A DNA stretch of 64,000 nucleotides from Colwellia sp. (GTDB lineage Bacteria > Pseudomonadota > Gammaproteobacteria > Enterobacterales > Alteromonadaceae): positions 1 through 64,000 of the forward strand of contig JABSOW010000023.1 in assembly GCA_013215465.1 (NCBI GenBank), in the 5' to 3' direction. A program made the position numbers and the translations under genes. The notes under the pieces are model-generated. The model was not told the origin of the DNA, did not search any database, and worked only from the letters and a program-made list of their open reading frames with translations. Positions 46,860 through 55,508 of the stretch are shown one piece after another; position 1 is the stretch's first letter; every line of letters starts with the position of its first letter.

Positions 46860-48062
46860 GTGCGTGTTCACTTGAAAGGCTCAAATTCGAAACAAAATAA
46901 AGCCTTAAACTTACGTTTAGTGCTCTCAGAAATCGTAACTCAACGACCTATTTCCAGAGTAGAAATTTCTCGACGTACCCACCTAACTAAACAAACGATT
47001 ACCAATATGGTTGAAGAATTACTCCATATTGGCTTAGTGATTGAAACCGGTATAAAGAAAGAAGGCTTTGTCGGCAAGCCATCAAAAATGCTAGACCTAA
47101 ATCAAGCGGGTTGTTATAGCTTTTCGATTCGTATGTTCCCTCAAAAAATAGAGCTGGGAATTTTTTCGTTAACTGGTGTACTCATTGTAAAAATGCAAGC
47201 AGAGTATACGCAAGACAATGAATTAAAAATAATTAGTGAATCCTTTACCACTTTATTAGCTAAAGCAGTATTAACATCATCTCAAATACTCGGCGTAGGC
47301 ATTACTTTTATTAGCAACAAAGAACATAACCTATCAACATATCAAAAAAACATGCACATTAAACAAGCATTAACGGAGACATTATCACTACCGGTAGCGA
47401 CAGAATCTACCGCTTCAGCCTGTGCTGCATATCAAATGTTATATGGTGAAGCTAAACATTTACACAGCTTTGTTTGTTTGCATATTTCTGATGTTGTTGA
47501 AGCTGCGGTTGTCTATGAACGAAAAATATTACTGGGTGCAAACGGTTTAACCGGGGCAATTGGTGAAATGTTTGTTACGCCTGAAACAGATGATAATACC
47601 GTTGAGTTAGGCCGATTAAATGATTTTACTTCACTTAATTCTTTACAAAAGCATTTTGCTAAGTCCTTTATTTGTCATGAAGACCTTATGCAATATTGTT
47701 ATAACAACCCAAAGAAATTTGAGCTGTGGTTAGAAAAATCTGCGGAGCCAATGCGCATAGCAATACATTCATTAGAGACGCTATTGAACTGCCAAACAAT
47801 TATTATTGGCGGTGATGTAGATTCATGGTTCTTAGATAAATTTATTACTCAACTTCGCCCTTACATCCCGTCTATAGCTCAATATGGAGACCGCGACGTT
47901 GTCCGCTTAATTAAAGTGCCGCAAGTTGAAGAGCTAACCTTAAAAGCGACTGCAACCCTACCTTTACACGCAGCTTTATCAATGGGTAATATGCAAACAT
48001 TATCATTACCGTCTATTGATAACTTACAACCGGTGCAACAACTTATTTATTTGGCAGAATGA
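46860..48062 (+). CDS. ROK family transcriptional regulator (NagC/Mlc-like)
   Basis: This 400-residue regulator has an N-terminal winged helix-turn-helix (NLRLVLSEIVTQRPISRVEISRRTHLTKQTITNMVEELLHIGLVIETG) and a C-terminal ROK domain (SFSIRMFPQKIELGIFSLTGVLI, AVVYERKILLGANGLTGAIGEMFV, LNCQTIIIGGDVDSWFLDKF). The usual ROK zinc motif CxCGxxGCxE after the GEIGH region is missing: here GAIGEMFVTPETDDNTVELGRLN has no Cys and lacks the His. It probably represses the divergent sugar ABC operon, the GH3 and the TonB receptor, releasing DNA on binding a sugar. The start is GTG at 46860. Confidence 0.87.
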   Translation: MRVHLKGSNSKQNKALNLRLVLSEIVTQRPISRVEISRRTHLTKQTITNMVEELLHIGLVIETGIKKEGFVGKPSKMLDLNQAGCYSFSIRMFPQKIELGIFSLTGVLIVKMQAEYTQDNELKIISESFTTLLAKAVLTSSQILGVGITFISNKEHNLSTYQKNMHIKQALTETLSLPVATESTASACAAYQMLYGEAKHLHSFVCLHISDVVEAAVVYERKILLGANGLTGAIGEMFVTPETDDNTVELGRLNDFTSLNSLQKHFAKSFICHEDLMQYCYNNPKKFELWLEKSAEPMRIAIHSLETLLNCQTIIIGGDVDSWFLDKFITQLRPYIPSIAQYGDRDVVRLIKVPQVEELTLKATATLPLHAALSMGNMQTLSLPSIDNLQPVQQLIYLAE

Positions 48063-48364
48063 ACAAGCATTTTTACCCTGAGTTCACTCGAATATATTTT
48101 TCTGTCTTTTTTATTGCAATTAACGCAAGTCTCACCTAATTCAACCTGAACATAATCTTTCGCCACATTAGCATTACTTAAACCGCTCTCAGCTTAGGTA
48201 TATTTTTTAGCCCTTCCAATCAATACACTCTCATTTGACAGCGCTGTCAAAAACATGGTAGTAATAATATGTAAATTGATTTTACTTAAATTTTACCTTT
48301 ATCATGCTGTGATCAAGCTATCAGCAGGTATTTTACTATGTTTTAAAACAATATTACTCAAAAC
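48063..48364. other. Intergenic region upstream of the GH20 gene
   Basis: This 302-base gap holds the palindrome described next and AT-rich promoter-like sequence. TTGACA within the palindrome (48235-48240) followed 18 bases later by TAGTAA could be a promoter. No ORF or RNA gene was seen. Confidence 0.4.
48234..48251. promoter_or_regulatory. 18-base perfect palindrome, LacI-type operator candidate
   Basis: TTTGACAGCGCTGTCAAA has the central CpG and even symmetry typical of LacI-family operators. From memory it resembles the NagR sites described for GlcNAc regulons of marine gammaproteobacteria. It lies 114 bases upstream of the GH20 start and overlaps a TTGACA -35-like hexamer. No LacI-family gene is visible in the window. 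Confidence 0.6.
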
Positions 48365-51046
48365 ATGAGCCCTAAAATGACCAAAAAAATCTTAGCCCTT
48401 ACCATTGCTGCGAGTTTATCTTTAATCGGTTGTGAGCAAGCTAGTCAGCCAAAAGTGGAGACAGTAGTTCAGCAAAAGTCTATCATCATGCATTCTGCTA
48501 ACCAAAAAGATATTGATAATATCGCTGAGAATTTACAGATTAACTATCGTGTTGTCACAAATATAGCGAGCGATAAGTGTGATCAAAACCTTGTTGATGG
48601 TAGTTGTTTTGAAGTCGAACTTAAGTTTACTGCCAAAACAGAAATTAGTGTAAAAGGTTGGCATATTCACTTTAGCCAAATGGTGCCAATACAATCTTTT
48701 GAAAGTGATAATTTTATTGTCAAACATTTAAACGGTGACTTACACCGTATTAGTTTAAAAGATACTTTTCCTGGCTTTAAAGCCGGCGAGAGCAAAACCT
48801 TATTATTTCGTGCTACGTATTGGTCGTTGGGTGAGTCAGATGCGATGCCAAATTATATTGTCAGCGCTCCGGGTGTTAGTGATATAAAAGCAAGAGTCAT
48901 TGAGAGTACTCGACCATACATTGACCAAGATACTGGCCTAGAAGTGTTATCTCATGTGGCAGTTTTTACCGATATTGATAAGCAATTTAAACGGTCACCC
49001 GATGATAAAACGCAATGGTTAACCAGTGAAGCGTTATTTCAACGAAATATTGGCGTTAACGCAGCAAGTTATGGTGATAAATCATTGGTAACACAAGCTA
49101 TTGTGCCAACACCTAAGTCGGTAATTATTGACGTAAACCATGGTTTTGTCGAAATACCACAAGGGATTTTTGTACATTATGGTAATGTAAAACCGGCGCA
49201 AGTTAATGCGGCATTATCACGTTTAACGAGTTTAGGTATTGCGCAAAATAAAGCGGGTTTACCACTTCATTTAAGCATTATTAAAAACGAAAAAAGCTTA
49301 ATTGGTAGTTATCAATTAACCGTCACGGATACTGCTATTACCCTTGTTGGCGTAGATGGCAATGGTGTCTTTAATGGCTTGCAATCGTTGGCGGGTTTGG
49401 TCACTGTTGGCGTTGCACGTTTACCAAAATTGATTATTGAAGATGAGCCACACTATGCCTTTCGTGGCATGTTGGTGGATGTTGCCCGCAACTTCCATTC
49501 AAAAGACTTTATTTTAACGCTGCTTGATCAAATGGCGGCGTATAAATTAAATAAATTACATTTACATTTAGGTGATGATGAAGGTTGGCGCTTAGAAATA
49601 CCAAGTTTACCCGAATTAACCGACATTGGCTCAAAGCGCTGTTTTGATACCAGTGAAGAAAATTGCTTAATTACACAATTAGGTTCTGGTGTTGATGCCA
49701 CTACATCAGTTAGCGGTTATTACAGTGTTAGTGAATATAGTGAAATTCTTCAAGCAGCGACGGCCCGCCATATTCAAGTGATCCCATCACTTGATATGCC
49801 TGGACACTCTCGTGCAGCAATGAAAGCCATGACCGCGCGATATAAAAAGTATCAAGCAAGTGAGGATGAAGAAAAAGCAAAACAATTTTTACTTGATGAC
49901 TTTCAGGACAGCACAAGCTATTCATCGGTACAATTTTATAGTGATAATACGATTAACGTCTGTTTAGAGTCCTCTTATGATTTTGTCATTGAAGTGATGA
50001 CACAAGTGAAAAAAATTCATGCGGATGCTGGGCAACCATTGACCCGATATCATATTGGTGCTGATGAGACAGCTGGTGCTTGGGTAGAGTCCCCCGTTTG
50101 TCAGGCATTTGTTGCCAACAACGATAAAGGTGTTACTGATATGAAAGAGCTTGGTGCTTATTTCATTGAACGAGTCGCTGGAATTTTATCTGAGCTTGAT
50201 ATTGAAACAGCAGGCTGGAGCGATGGCATGGAGCATACGCGTCAAGAGAATATGCCTGCTATTATACAAGTAAATTCTTGGGACATATTATTTTTGAGCG
50301 GACACGATAAAGTGCATCAGTTAGTTAATAGAGATTGGCAAGTTGTCCTTTCTACTCCCGACGTCCTTTATTTTGACTTTCCCTACGAAGCAGACCCAAA
50401 AGAGCATGGTAATTATTGGGCATCACGCCATACCAATACTGAAAAAGTATTCCAGTTTATGCCTGACAATTTACCTGTGCATGCTGAATTTTGGTTAGAC
50501 CGTCAAGACCATGCTTATACTGCCGATGATACCAAAACACCGATGGCGGCAGGTAAAAAATTCTTAGGTATTCAAGGGCAATTATGGAGTGAAAGTGTTC
50601 GTACCGACAATATGGTTGAGCATAAAGTTTTCCCTCGCTTATTAGCTTTGGCGGAACGTGCTTGGCATTTACCTGATTGGGCTGTTCCGTATAATTACCA
50701 AGGCGCGACATACTCACAGAGCAGTAATATTTTTACTAAGGAAATGGCCGCAAAGCGAGATAGACAATGGCGCATATTTGCTAATACTTTAGGGGAAAAA
50801 GAATTTACTAAGTTAGAATTAGCAGGTATTGATTATCGATTACCTACCGTTGGTGCAGAAATTAAAGATGGCAAGCTCTATGCGAATACCGCTTTTCCGG
50901 GCTTAGCTATTGAATACCGAACTAGCACCGGTCAATGGCATCCCTATCAACAGCCAGTAGCGGTTAAAACAGATGTTGAGCTGCGCAGTCGAAGTAATAA
51001 TGCTTTAAGAACAAGTCGAATCACACAAGTATTCTTAAAGAAATAA
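48365..51046 (+). CDS. GH20 beta-N-acetylhexosaminidase, lipoprotein
   Basis: This 893-residue enzyme has a lipoprotein signal with lipobox LIGC (Cys23). Domains in order are an N-terminal carbohydrate-binding CHB_HEX domain (about 50-180, GWHIHFSQMVPIQSF), a GH20b domain (about 245-365), the GH20 catalytic barrel (about 367-745) and a C-terminal Ig-like domain. The catalytic Asp-Glu pair is D567-E568 in HIGADETAGAW, and the HLGDDEGWRLEIPSLPELTDIGS and DMPGHSRAAMKAM motifs are present. It releases GlcNAc from chito-oligosaccharides at the cell surface or periplasm. An in-frame ATG twelve bases downstream is an alternative start. It is transcribed in the same direction as the ROK gene but probably from its own promoter. 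Confidence 0.94.
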   Translation: MSPKMTKKILALTIAASLSLIGCEQASQPKVETVVQQKSIIMHSANQKDIDNIAENLQINYRVVTNIASDKCDQNLVDGSCFEVELKFTAKTEISVKGWHIHFSQMVPIQSFESDNFIVKHLNGDLHRISLKDTFPGFKAGESKTLLFRATYWSLGESDAMPNYIVSAPGVSDIKARVIESTRPYIDQDTGLEVLSHVAVFTDIDKQFKRSPDDKTQWLTSEALFQRNIGVNAASYGDKSLVTQAIVPTPKSVIIDVNHGFVEIPQGIFVHYGNVKPAQVNAALSRLTSLGIAQNKAGLPLHLSIIKNEKSLIGSYQLTVTDTAITLVGVDGNGVFNGLQSLAGLVTVGVARLPKLIIEDEPHYAFRGMLVDVARNFHSKDFILTLLDQMAAYKLNKLHLHLGDDEGWRLEIPSLPELTDIGSKRCFDTSEENCLITQLGSGVDATTSVSGYYSVSEYSEILQAATARHIQVIPSLDMPGHSRAAMKAMTARYKKYQASEDEEKAKQFLLDDFQDSTSYSSVQFYSDNTINVCLESSYDFVIEVMTQVKKIHADAGQPLTRYHIGADETAGAWVESPVCQAFVANNDKGVTDMKELGAYFIERVAGILSELDIETAGWSDGMEHTRQENMPAIIQVNSWDILFLSGHDKVHQLVNRDWQVVLSTPDVLYFDFPYEADPKEHGNYWASRHTNTEKVFQFMPDNLPVHAEFWLDRQDHAYTADDTKTPMAAGKKFLGIQGQLWSESVRTDNMVEHKVFPRLLALAERAWHLPDWAVPYNYQGATYSQSSNIFTKEMAAKRDRQWRIFANTLGEKEFTKLELAGIDYRLPTVGAEIKDGKLYANTAFPGLAIEYRTSTGQWHPYQQPVAVKTDVELRSRSNNALRTSRITQVFLKK

Positions 51047-51107
51047 TAACTTAAAATATCCTGATATTCGAGTTAGTAAACAAAATTTAGCGGTAGACTC
51101 TCCGGTA

Positions 51108-51374
51108 TTGCACCCCTTTATTTTAAGTAGTGCAAATTATGATAGGGCTTTCGGGTGGGCTCATGATTCAGCGGAGGTAAATTTAGTTAAGTTATTTTTG
51201 AGCTATTTTATTTGGCAGGGAAAAGAGCTTTGTCTTGCTGAAATTATATCTTCATCAGCTAAAGCTAAAGGGTGGAAAGCTGCATTTCAGTCAATTGGTA
51301 TGCTAGTTAAATCCTTTATAAATGTGTGTGGTAGAGTTAAAGGTTTTTTACCCCAAGTAATGATGCCAAACTGA
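51108..51374 (+). CDS. Unrecognised small ORF, possibly a truncated gene
   Basis: A frame open from 51039 encodes RNNNLKYPDIRVSKQNLAVDSPVL, then HPFILSSANYDRAFGWAHDSAEVNLVKLFLSYF and a helical tail, ending with TGA at 51372. The first usable start is a weak TTG at 51108. Composition is protein-like and the last bases overlap the terminal repeat of the IS3 relic, so it may be the 3' end of a gene cut by rearrangement. No family could be recognised; a glycosyltransferase C-terminus was considered without firm support. Confidence 0.3.
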   Translation: MHPFILSSANYDRAFGWAHDSAEVNLVKLFLSYFIWQGKELCLAEIISSSAKAKGWKAAFQSIGMLVKSFINVCGRVKGFLPQVMMPN

Positions 51375-52013
51375 AGTGGTCAAGTAATATTGGCCACAGT
51401 TTTGTAGCTTAACCTGTACCTTCGCTTCAGTAAAATTCTTATATCCTATCGTTGGTATCCATTCAGTTTTCAAGCTTCTAAAAAAACGCTCCACAGGTAA
51501 ATTTGATAGTGCCCAACCGATAACTTTTCGACTAAACAAATCAAGAACGACTGCAAGATAAGGCCAACGTGTGCCTGTCCAGATATAGGTCACATCACCA
51601 CACCAGTATGTATCAGGCTCAACAGCCGCAAATTGACGTTTCAATATATTAGGGATGGCTACCTGTTCTTTAATCGCTTTTTTATAATTATGCTTAGGTA
51701 TTTGACAGCTGACCAAGTTTAGCTCGGTCATTAAGTTTTCTACGCGATAGCGACTTAAAGGGTATCCTTCATTCGTCAACATATCCGAAATACTTCTCTC
51801 ACCAGCAGAGCCGCCACTTATCGCATGAAAGCGTTTGACCTCAGCTCTCAACGTAACCTTACTGGCGCTTAAACTGTTACCCCTTGTTACTCAATATTTA
51901 TAGCTGCTGCGATGTACTTCAAACACATCGCATAGCTTATTAATTGGGTATTTTATTTTGTTGCTCTGATTGAGTTTATCAATTAATAAGAATTGTTCAG
52001 GGAGTCTGACATC
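51372..52013 (-). mobile_element. IS3 family insertion sequence relic
   Basis: On the minus strand an OrfB-type transposase can be read from about 52013: RLPEQFLLIDKLNQSNKIKYPINKLCDVFEVHRSSYKY, a TGA at 51891-51893 where Trp is expected, then EVKRFHAISGGSAGERSISDMLTNEGYPLSRYRVENLMTELNL and the DDE region CGDVTYIWTGTRWPYLAVVLDLFSRKVIGWALSN. It then jumps directly to VERFFRSLKTEWIPTIGYKNFTEAK, so the segment with the second Asp is deleted, and the C-terminus is lost. TGAAGTGGTCAAGTAATATT at 51372 looks like the right terminal repeat. The left end is missing. The element is not functional. Confidence 0.82.
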
Positions 52014-52112
52014 AACAGAGCAGTGCTCTGCGCGATCAGTTAACACATCAATAATTTTATTTAATCGAATAATTTCTGCTTGATGTTGCTCTATACCTTT
52101 ATTTATTAACAT
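52014..52112 (-). pseudogene. 5' remnant of a sensor gene downstream of FIST
   Basis: ATG at 52112 overlaps the FIST stop codon and encodes MLINKGIEQHQAEIIRLNKIIDVLTDRAEHCS, a coiled coil of the type that begins sensor kinases or GGDEF proteins encoded after FIST genes. At about 52013 the frame passes into IS3 transposase sequence. The rest of the gene is gone. Confidence 0.5.
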
Positions 52113-53050
52113 ACCCAATTGCAATACCTGTACAGGTTTGGTTCACATGTAAACCATCAACTTGCTCACCATAAATACTAAACCCACCCACATTGTAGCT
52201 ACTTAATAATGCCCCAACTTCGGCTAATTGATTACTTTCTAATAACTCCAACCGACGTAAAATGCAGTCAAAGGTGATCATAGTTTGAATATCATTAATT
52301 GATTTTTCTAAGCTAGTGTAAAGATCCCTGCCTTTGGCTAGACGTAAAACAATACCTAAATCGACAGCACAATAGAAAGTTATGCTGCCATCTTGATTAA
52401 CACTTTGAATAGAGCGTACATATTCATTTTTACCGATCAACACTATAGTCGGATTCTTAGCTACCATAGCCTCTGTGAGCTGCGCCGGTTGTGACAGCCC
52501 AAGTAGTCGAGCATATTCTTCTGCCGCTGGCAACCAAGTCAACAACCCCGTAGCAAGCTTTCTCGTAACCTCTAGCCTGCCTAGCAGGAAGGGTTATGTT
52601 TAGATAGTCAGAAAAAAAAACCCTACGCAGCAAGCTGCGGAGAATTAAACCCATATAGATTAAATTCAGTAATAATGCGCTTTTCAGGTATGGCACCAGT
52701 CACAACTACTTTTTTATCCGTTGCATGAATATGTTGAGATTTTAGGATAGCAAAAGGTAATGTTGTCGAGATTAATATTATTACCCCACAATTTACACGC
52801 ATTTTTCCGTTATAAAAATATACGTTTCATTAAACTGTTGATCGTCGCCAGCTGAACACCCAATAACCATAATGGCAGAAAAGTGCTGTTGAACTGCTTT
52901 TGCTAATGCATCTTTATTGTAGGAATTAGAAAAAAACAATAAGAGCAGGATCGTTGAAGCTGCATCAAACTGTTGATTTATTTCAGCTATAGCCGCGTCT
53001 GTATTTTCACGTTTACTTGAGCTAACTTTTACTACATTTTCCATGCTCAC
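52099..53050 (-). pseudogene. FIST domain sensory protein, broken
   Basis: Three blocks in three frames belong to one FIST gene. The N-terminal block (53050 to 52793) reads NTDAAIAEINQQFDAASTILLLLFFSNSYNKDALAKAVQQHFSAIMVIGCSAGD. A middle block (about 52795-52667) reads ILKSQHIHATDKKVVVTGAIPEKRIITEFN. The C-terminal FIST_C block (about 52542-52099) reads LPAAEEYARLLGLSQPAQ...ITFDCILRRLELLESNQ...GGFSIYGEQVDGLHVNQTCTGIAIG. Between the first two a large part of FIST_N is deleted, and between the last two a short hairpin-rich element is inserted. FIST proteins are thought to bind small ligands for signalling. Confidence 0.78.
52543..52666. repeat. Short hairpin-rich (REP/MITE-like) insertion in the FIST gene
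   Basis: About 124 bases interrupt FIST coding between EFN and LPAAEEY. The insert has several small stems: CGCAG/CTGCG within CTACGCAGCAAGCTGCGGAG (52623-52642), CCTGC/GCAGG near 52576-52588, and GTAGCAAGCTT near one end. The GCAGCAAGCTGCGG and GAATTAAACCC segments resemble REP-type elements of marine gammaproteobacteria, from memory. No transposase lies inside. Only one copy is in this window. Confidence 0.55.
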
Positions 53051-53247
53051 CTCACTCTCTAGTTAGTGTTAAGTAAAGACTGAAATTTTGCTTTTTTATC
53101 ATATATGTATTGATCGTCATACCATTATATTAGACACTTACCGCCATTGAACAAACAAGCAAAACTACTTGTCAATTTTTGCCTATAAAGTAACAGGCAA
53201 ATAATTCCAAATTGCGATATACAACTCATTTAACAAAAGGTTTATCC

Positions 53248-53775
53248 ATGCTAAAAGCTACAATGGTAGAACAACTAAACACGCAAATTAATTTAGAATT
53301 TTACTCCTCAAATCTCTACTTACAAATGAGTGCTTGGTGCGAGGAAAAAGGCTTTACTGGTGCCGCTGAATTTATGCGTAAACACGCTGCTGAAGAAATG
53401 GACCACATGACTCGTTTATTTACTTATGTGAGTGAAACTGGTGCTTTACCTATACTTGGTACTATTGACTCTCCTCCTCATAATTTTGAATCGTTAGCTG
53501 ATATTTTTGAAAAAACCTATGAGCATGAGTGTTTAATCACTGAAAAAATTAACGCTCTCGCACACCAGGCTTTTACCAACCAAGACTATTCAACTTTTAA
53601 TTTTCTCCAATGGTATGTTGCTGAACAACACGAAGAAGAAACATTATTTAAAGGTATTTTAGATAAAATCAACTTGGTAGGTCACGATGGTCACGCGTTA
53701 TTTTTTATTGATAAAGACTTAGCTGAAATGGCTAAAACTGGCTCAACGAGTATTATGACGCAAACTGCTGTTTAA
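53248..53775 (+). CDS. ftnA: Non-heme ferritin
   Basis: This 175-residue iron-storage protein matches FtnA-type ferritins: [51 protein letters not shown] carries ferroxidase ligands (Glu in NLEF, the EEMDH pair), and [21 protein letters not shown] carries the Glu/Gln set of helix C-D. It stores iron as ferric mineral in the cytoplasm. I chose the ATG at 53248, preceded by AAAAGG; an in-frame start at 53212 lacks family support. The flavoprotein gene follows with a 3-base gap. Confidence 0.94.
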   Translation: MLKATMVEQLNTQINLEFYSSNLYLQMSAWCEEKGFTGAAEFMRKHAAEEMDHMTRLFTYVSETGALPILGTIDSPPHNFESLADIFEKTYEHECLITEKINALAHQAFTNQDYSTFNFLQWYVAEQHEEETLFKGILDKINLVGHDGHALFFIDKDLAEMAKTGSTSIMTQTAV

Positions 53776-53778
53776 GTG

Positions 53779-54984
53779 ATGGCAATAACGACTACAGATG
53801 TACTAATTATTGGCGCTGGCGCCGCAGGATTAATGTGCGCTGCCAGTGCTGGTTACCGTGGTCGCAGCGTTACTGTGATTGACATGGGTAAAAAGCCCGC
53901 TCGTAAAATATTAATCAGTGGTGGTGGCCGTTGCAATTTTACCAACCAAGGTAGCACACCGAATAACTTTATTTGTCAAAATCCGCATTTTGTTAAATCG
54001 GCCTTAAGCCGATTTACTGCCGATGATTTTATTGAACTGGTTGATAGACACGGCGTTAATTACCATCATAAAACCTTAGGGCAATTATTTTGTGATGATA
54101 GTGCTCAAGATATAGTTGATGTTTTACTTACCGAGTGTGACTGGGCAGGGGCTGCTATTGAACTGCGCACTGAAGTACTTTCAGTGAGTAAAAACGCCGA
54201 ACAGGGTTATCTGGTAAAAACCTCAGGTAAAGATTATCAATGCCAGTCACTAGTGATTGCCTCTGGCGGCCTCACTATGCCAAAACTAGGCGCATCGCCT
54301 ATTGGTTATAAAGTGGCAGAACAATTCGGCTTAGATGTTTTGCCAACCATAGCCGCTTTAGTGCCTTTTACCTTGCATGATCATGATAAAAAACGCTTCG
54401 ATGGTTTATCTGGTATTAGTATCGACTGCCACGTAACTAGCGAAAATGGCATAACTTTTCGGGAAAATATTCTTTTCACTCATCGTGGCTTATCTGGCCC
54501 TGCTATATTACAAATTTCATCTTTTTGGCAAGCAGGACAAGCGGTCACTATCAATTTATTACCCGAACAAAACCTCAACGACATTATCAATAACTGGCGT
54601 GAGCAACAACCGCAAAAGTCTTTAAAGAACCTGTTAGCAACCTTACTACCTAAGCGGTTTATTGAGGTATTAATCAATGATGGTACATTCACTGCAATAG
54701 TCGCCGATAAAGCGGTTAACCAGTTAAACCATGGTGAAATAGATAATTTAGCCGAAGCACTCCACGCTTGGAAAATAAAGCCTAACGGCACTGAAGGTTA
54801 TAGAACAGCCGAGGTAACTTTAGGCGGTGTCAATACCGACGAAATTTCCTCTAAAACCTTTGAAGCAAAAAAATCTCCAGGCTTATATTTTATTGGTGAA
54901 GTTGTCGATGTTACCGGTTGGCTAGGGGGTTATAATTTTCAATGGTGTTGGTCTAGCGGCTGGGCCTGTGGGCAAGCGATTTAG
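53779..54984 (+). CDS. HI0933-family NAD(P)/FAD-dependent oxidoreductase (YhiN-like)
   Basis: This 401-residue flavoprotein begins with the FAD motif VLIIGAGAAGLMCAASAGYRGRSVTVID, followed by the family signature GKKPARKILISGGGRCNFTN, then GLTMPKLGASPIGYKVAEQFG, LFTHRGLSGPAILQIS, AEVTLGGVNTDEISSKTFEAKKSPGLYFIGEVVDVTGWLGGYNFQWCWSSGWACG. The family is widespread but its reaction is not firmly known. A GTG at 53776 immediately precedes the ATG. It starts 3 bases after ferritin and is probably co-transcribed, hinting at an iron or redox role. Confidence 0.9.
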   Translation: MAITTTDVLIIGAGAAGLMCAASAGYRGRSVTVIDMGKKPARKILISGGGRCNFTNQGSTPNNFICQNPHFVKSALSRFTADDFIELVDRHGVNYHHKTLGQLFCDDSAQDIVDVLLTECDWAGAAIELRTEVLSVSKNAEQGYLVKTSGKDYQCQSLVIASGGLTMPKLGASPIGYKVAEQFGLDVLPTIAALVPFTLHDHDKKRFDGLSGISIDCHVTSENGITFRENILFTHRGLSGPAILQISSFWQAGQAVTINLLPEQNLNDIINNWREQQPQKSLKNLLATLLPKRFIEVLINDGTFTAIVADKAVNQLNHGEIDNLAEALHAWKIKPNGTEGYRTAEVTLGGVNTDEISSKTFEAKKSPGLYFIGEVVDVTGWLGGYNFQWCWSSGWACGQAI

Positions 54985-55508
54985 TTTGACAAGAAATAAA
55001 TAGAGCGAACAAATTCTTGCTTGCGATCCTGCGGTTAACTGTAATTGTAGGGTCTACCACTCAAAAAAAGCGGCAAATTATATATGGCTATCGCATATAG
55101 CTGTTGAAGTTATCATGTAAGCACACAAGAGACCAATCGGTCTGCCATAAGGGTAGTCTACTGTATTGCTTTTCATTCTGTGATCATGATCATTCCAATA
55201 TAGAGCTAGACCGTTGCTAATGAAGCTGGATCGGTTTTAGGGGTAGATCGTTAGCGGAAAGCCACTACTGTAGCTTTATGTGAGGAAGTTCAGCTTATTC
55301 ATTGCAAATAATGTATCTGTATTAATTCAAAATGAGTACTCTTTTGAGTAATTCATCTAACTAAGTGCATGCTTCGGCCTGAACCGATCACCCATTTTCC
55401 TTAAAATGTTTAATGGGCTTTAATAAATTAATTCCCTCTTTATTTCATTCACTCGTCTGACTTTGGGACAGTTTTCAAATAAAAATTTAAAAAAACTTTC
55501 AGAAACGG
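54985..55508. other. Intergenic region, no gene recognised
   Basis: All six frames are short and without recognisable content. CCCATT (55391-55396) and AATGGG (55412-55417) can pair and might help end the astA transcript. GAGTACTC and GATCATGATC are small palindromes. No tRNA-like or other RNA structure was evident. Confidence 0.35.

Noticed and set aside
51108..51374. Glycosyltransferase C-terminal fragment
   Set aside because: The resemblance rests on general composition only; it is recorded as an unrecognised ORF without function.
54985..55508. Search for a small gene or RNA in this 524-base gap
   Set aside because: Frames are short and unsupported, and no stable conserved structure or RNA family could be recognised.
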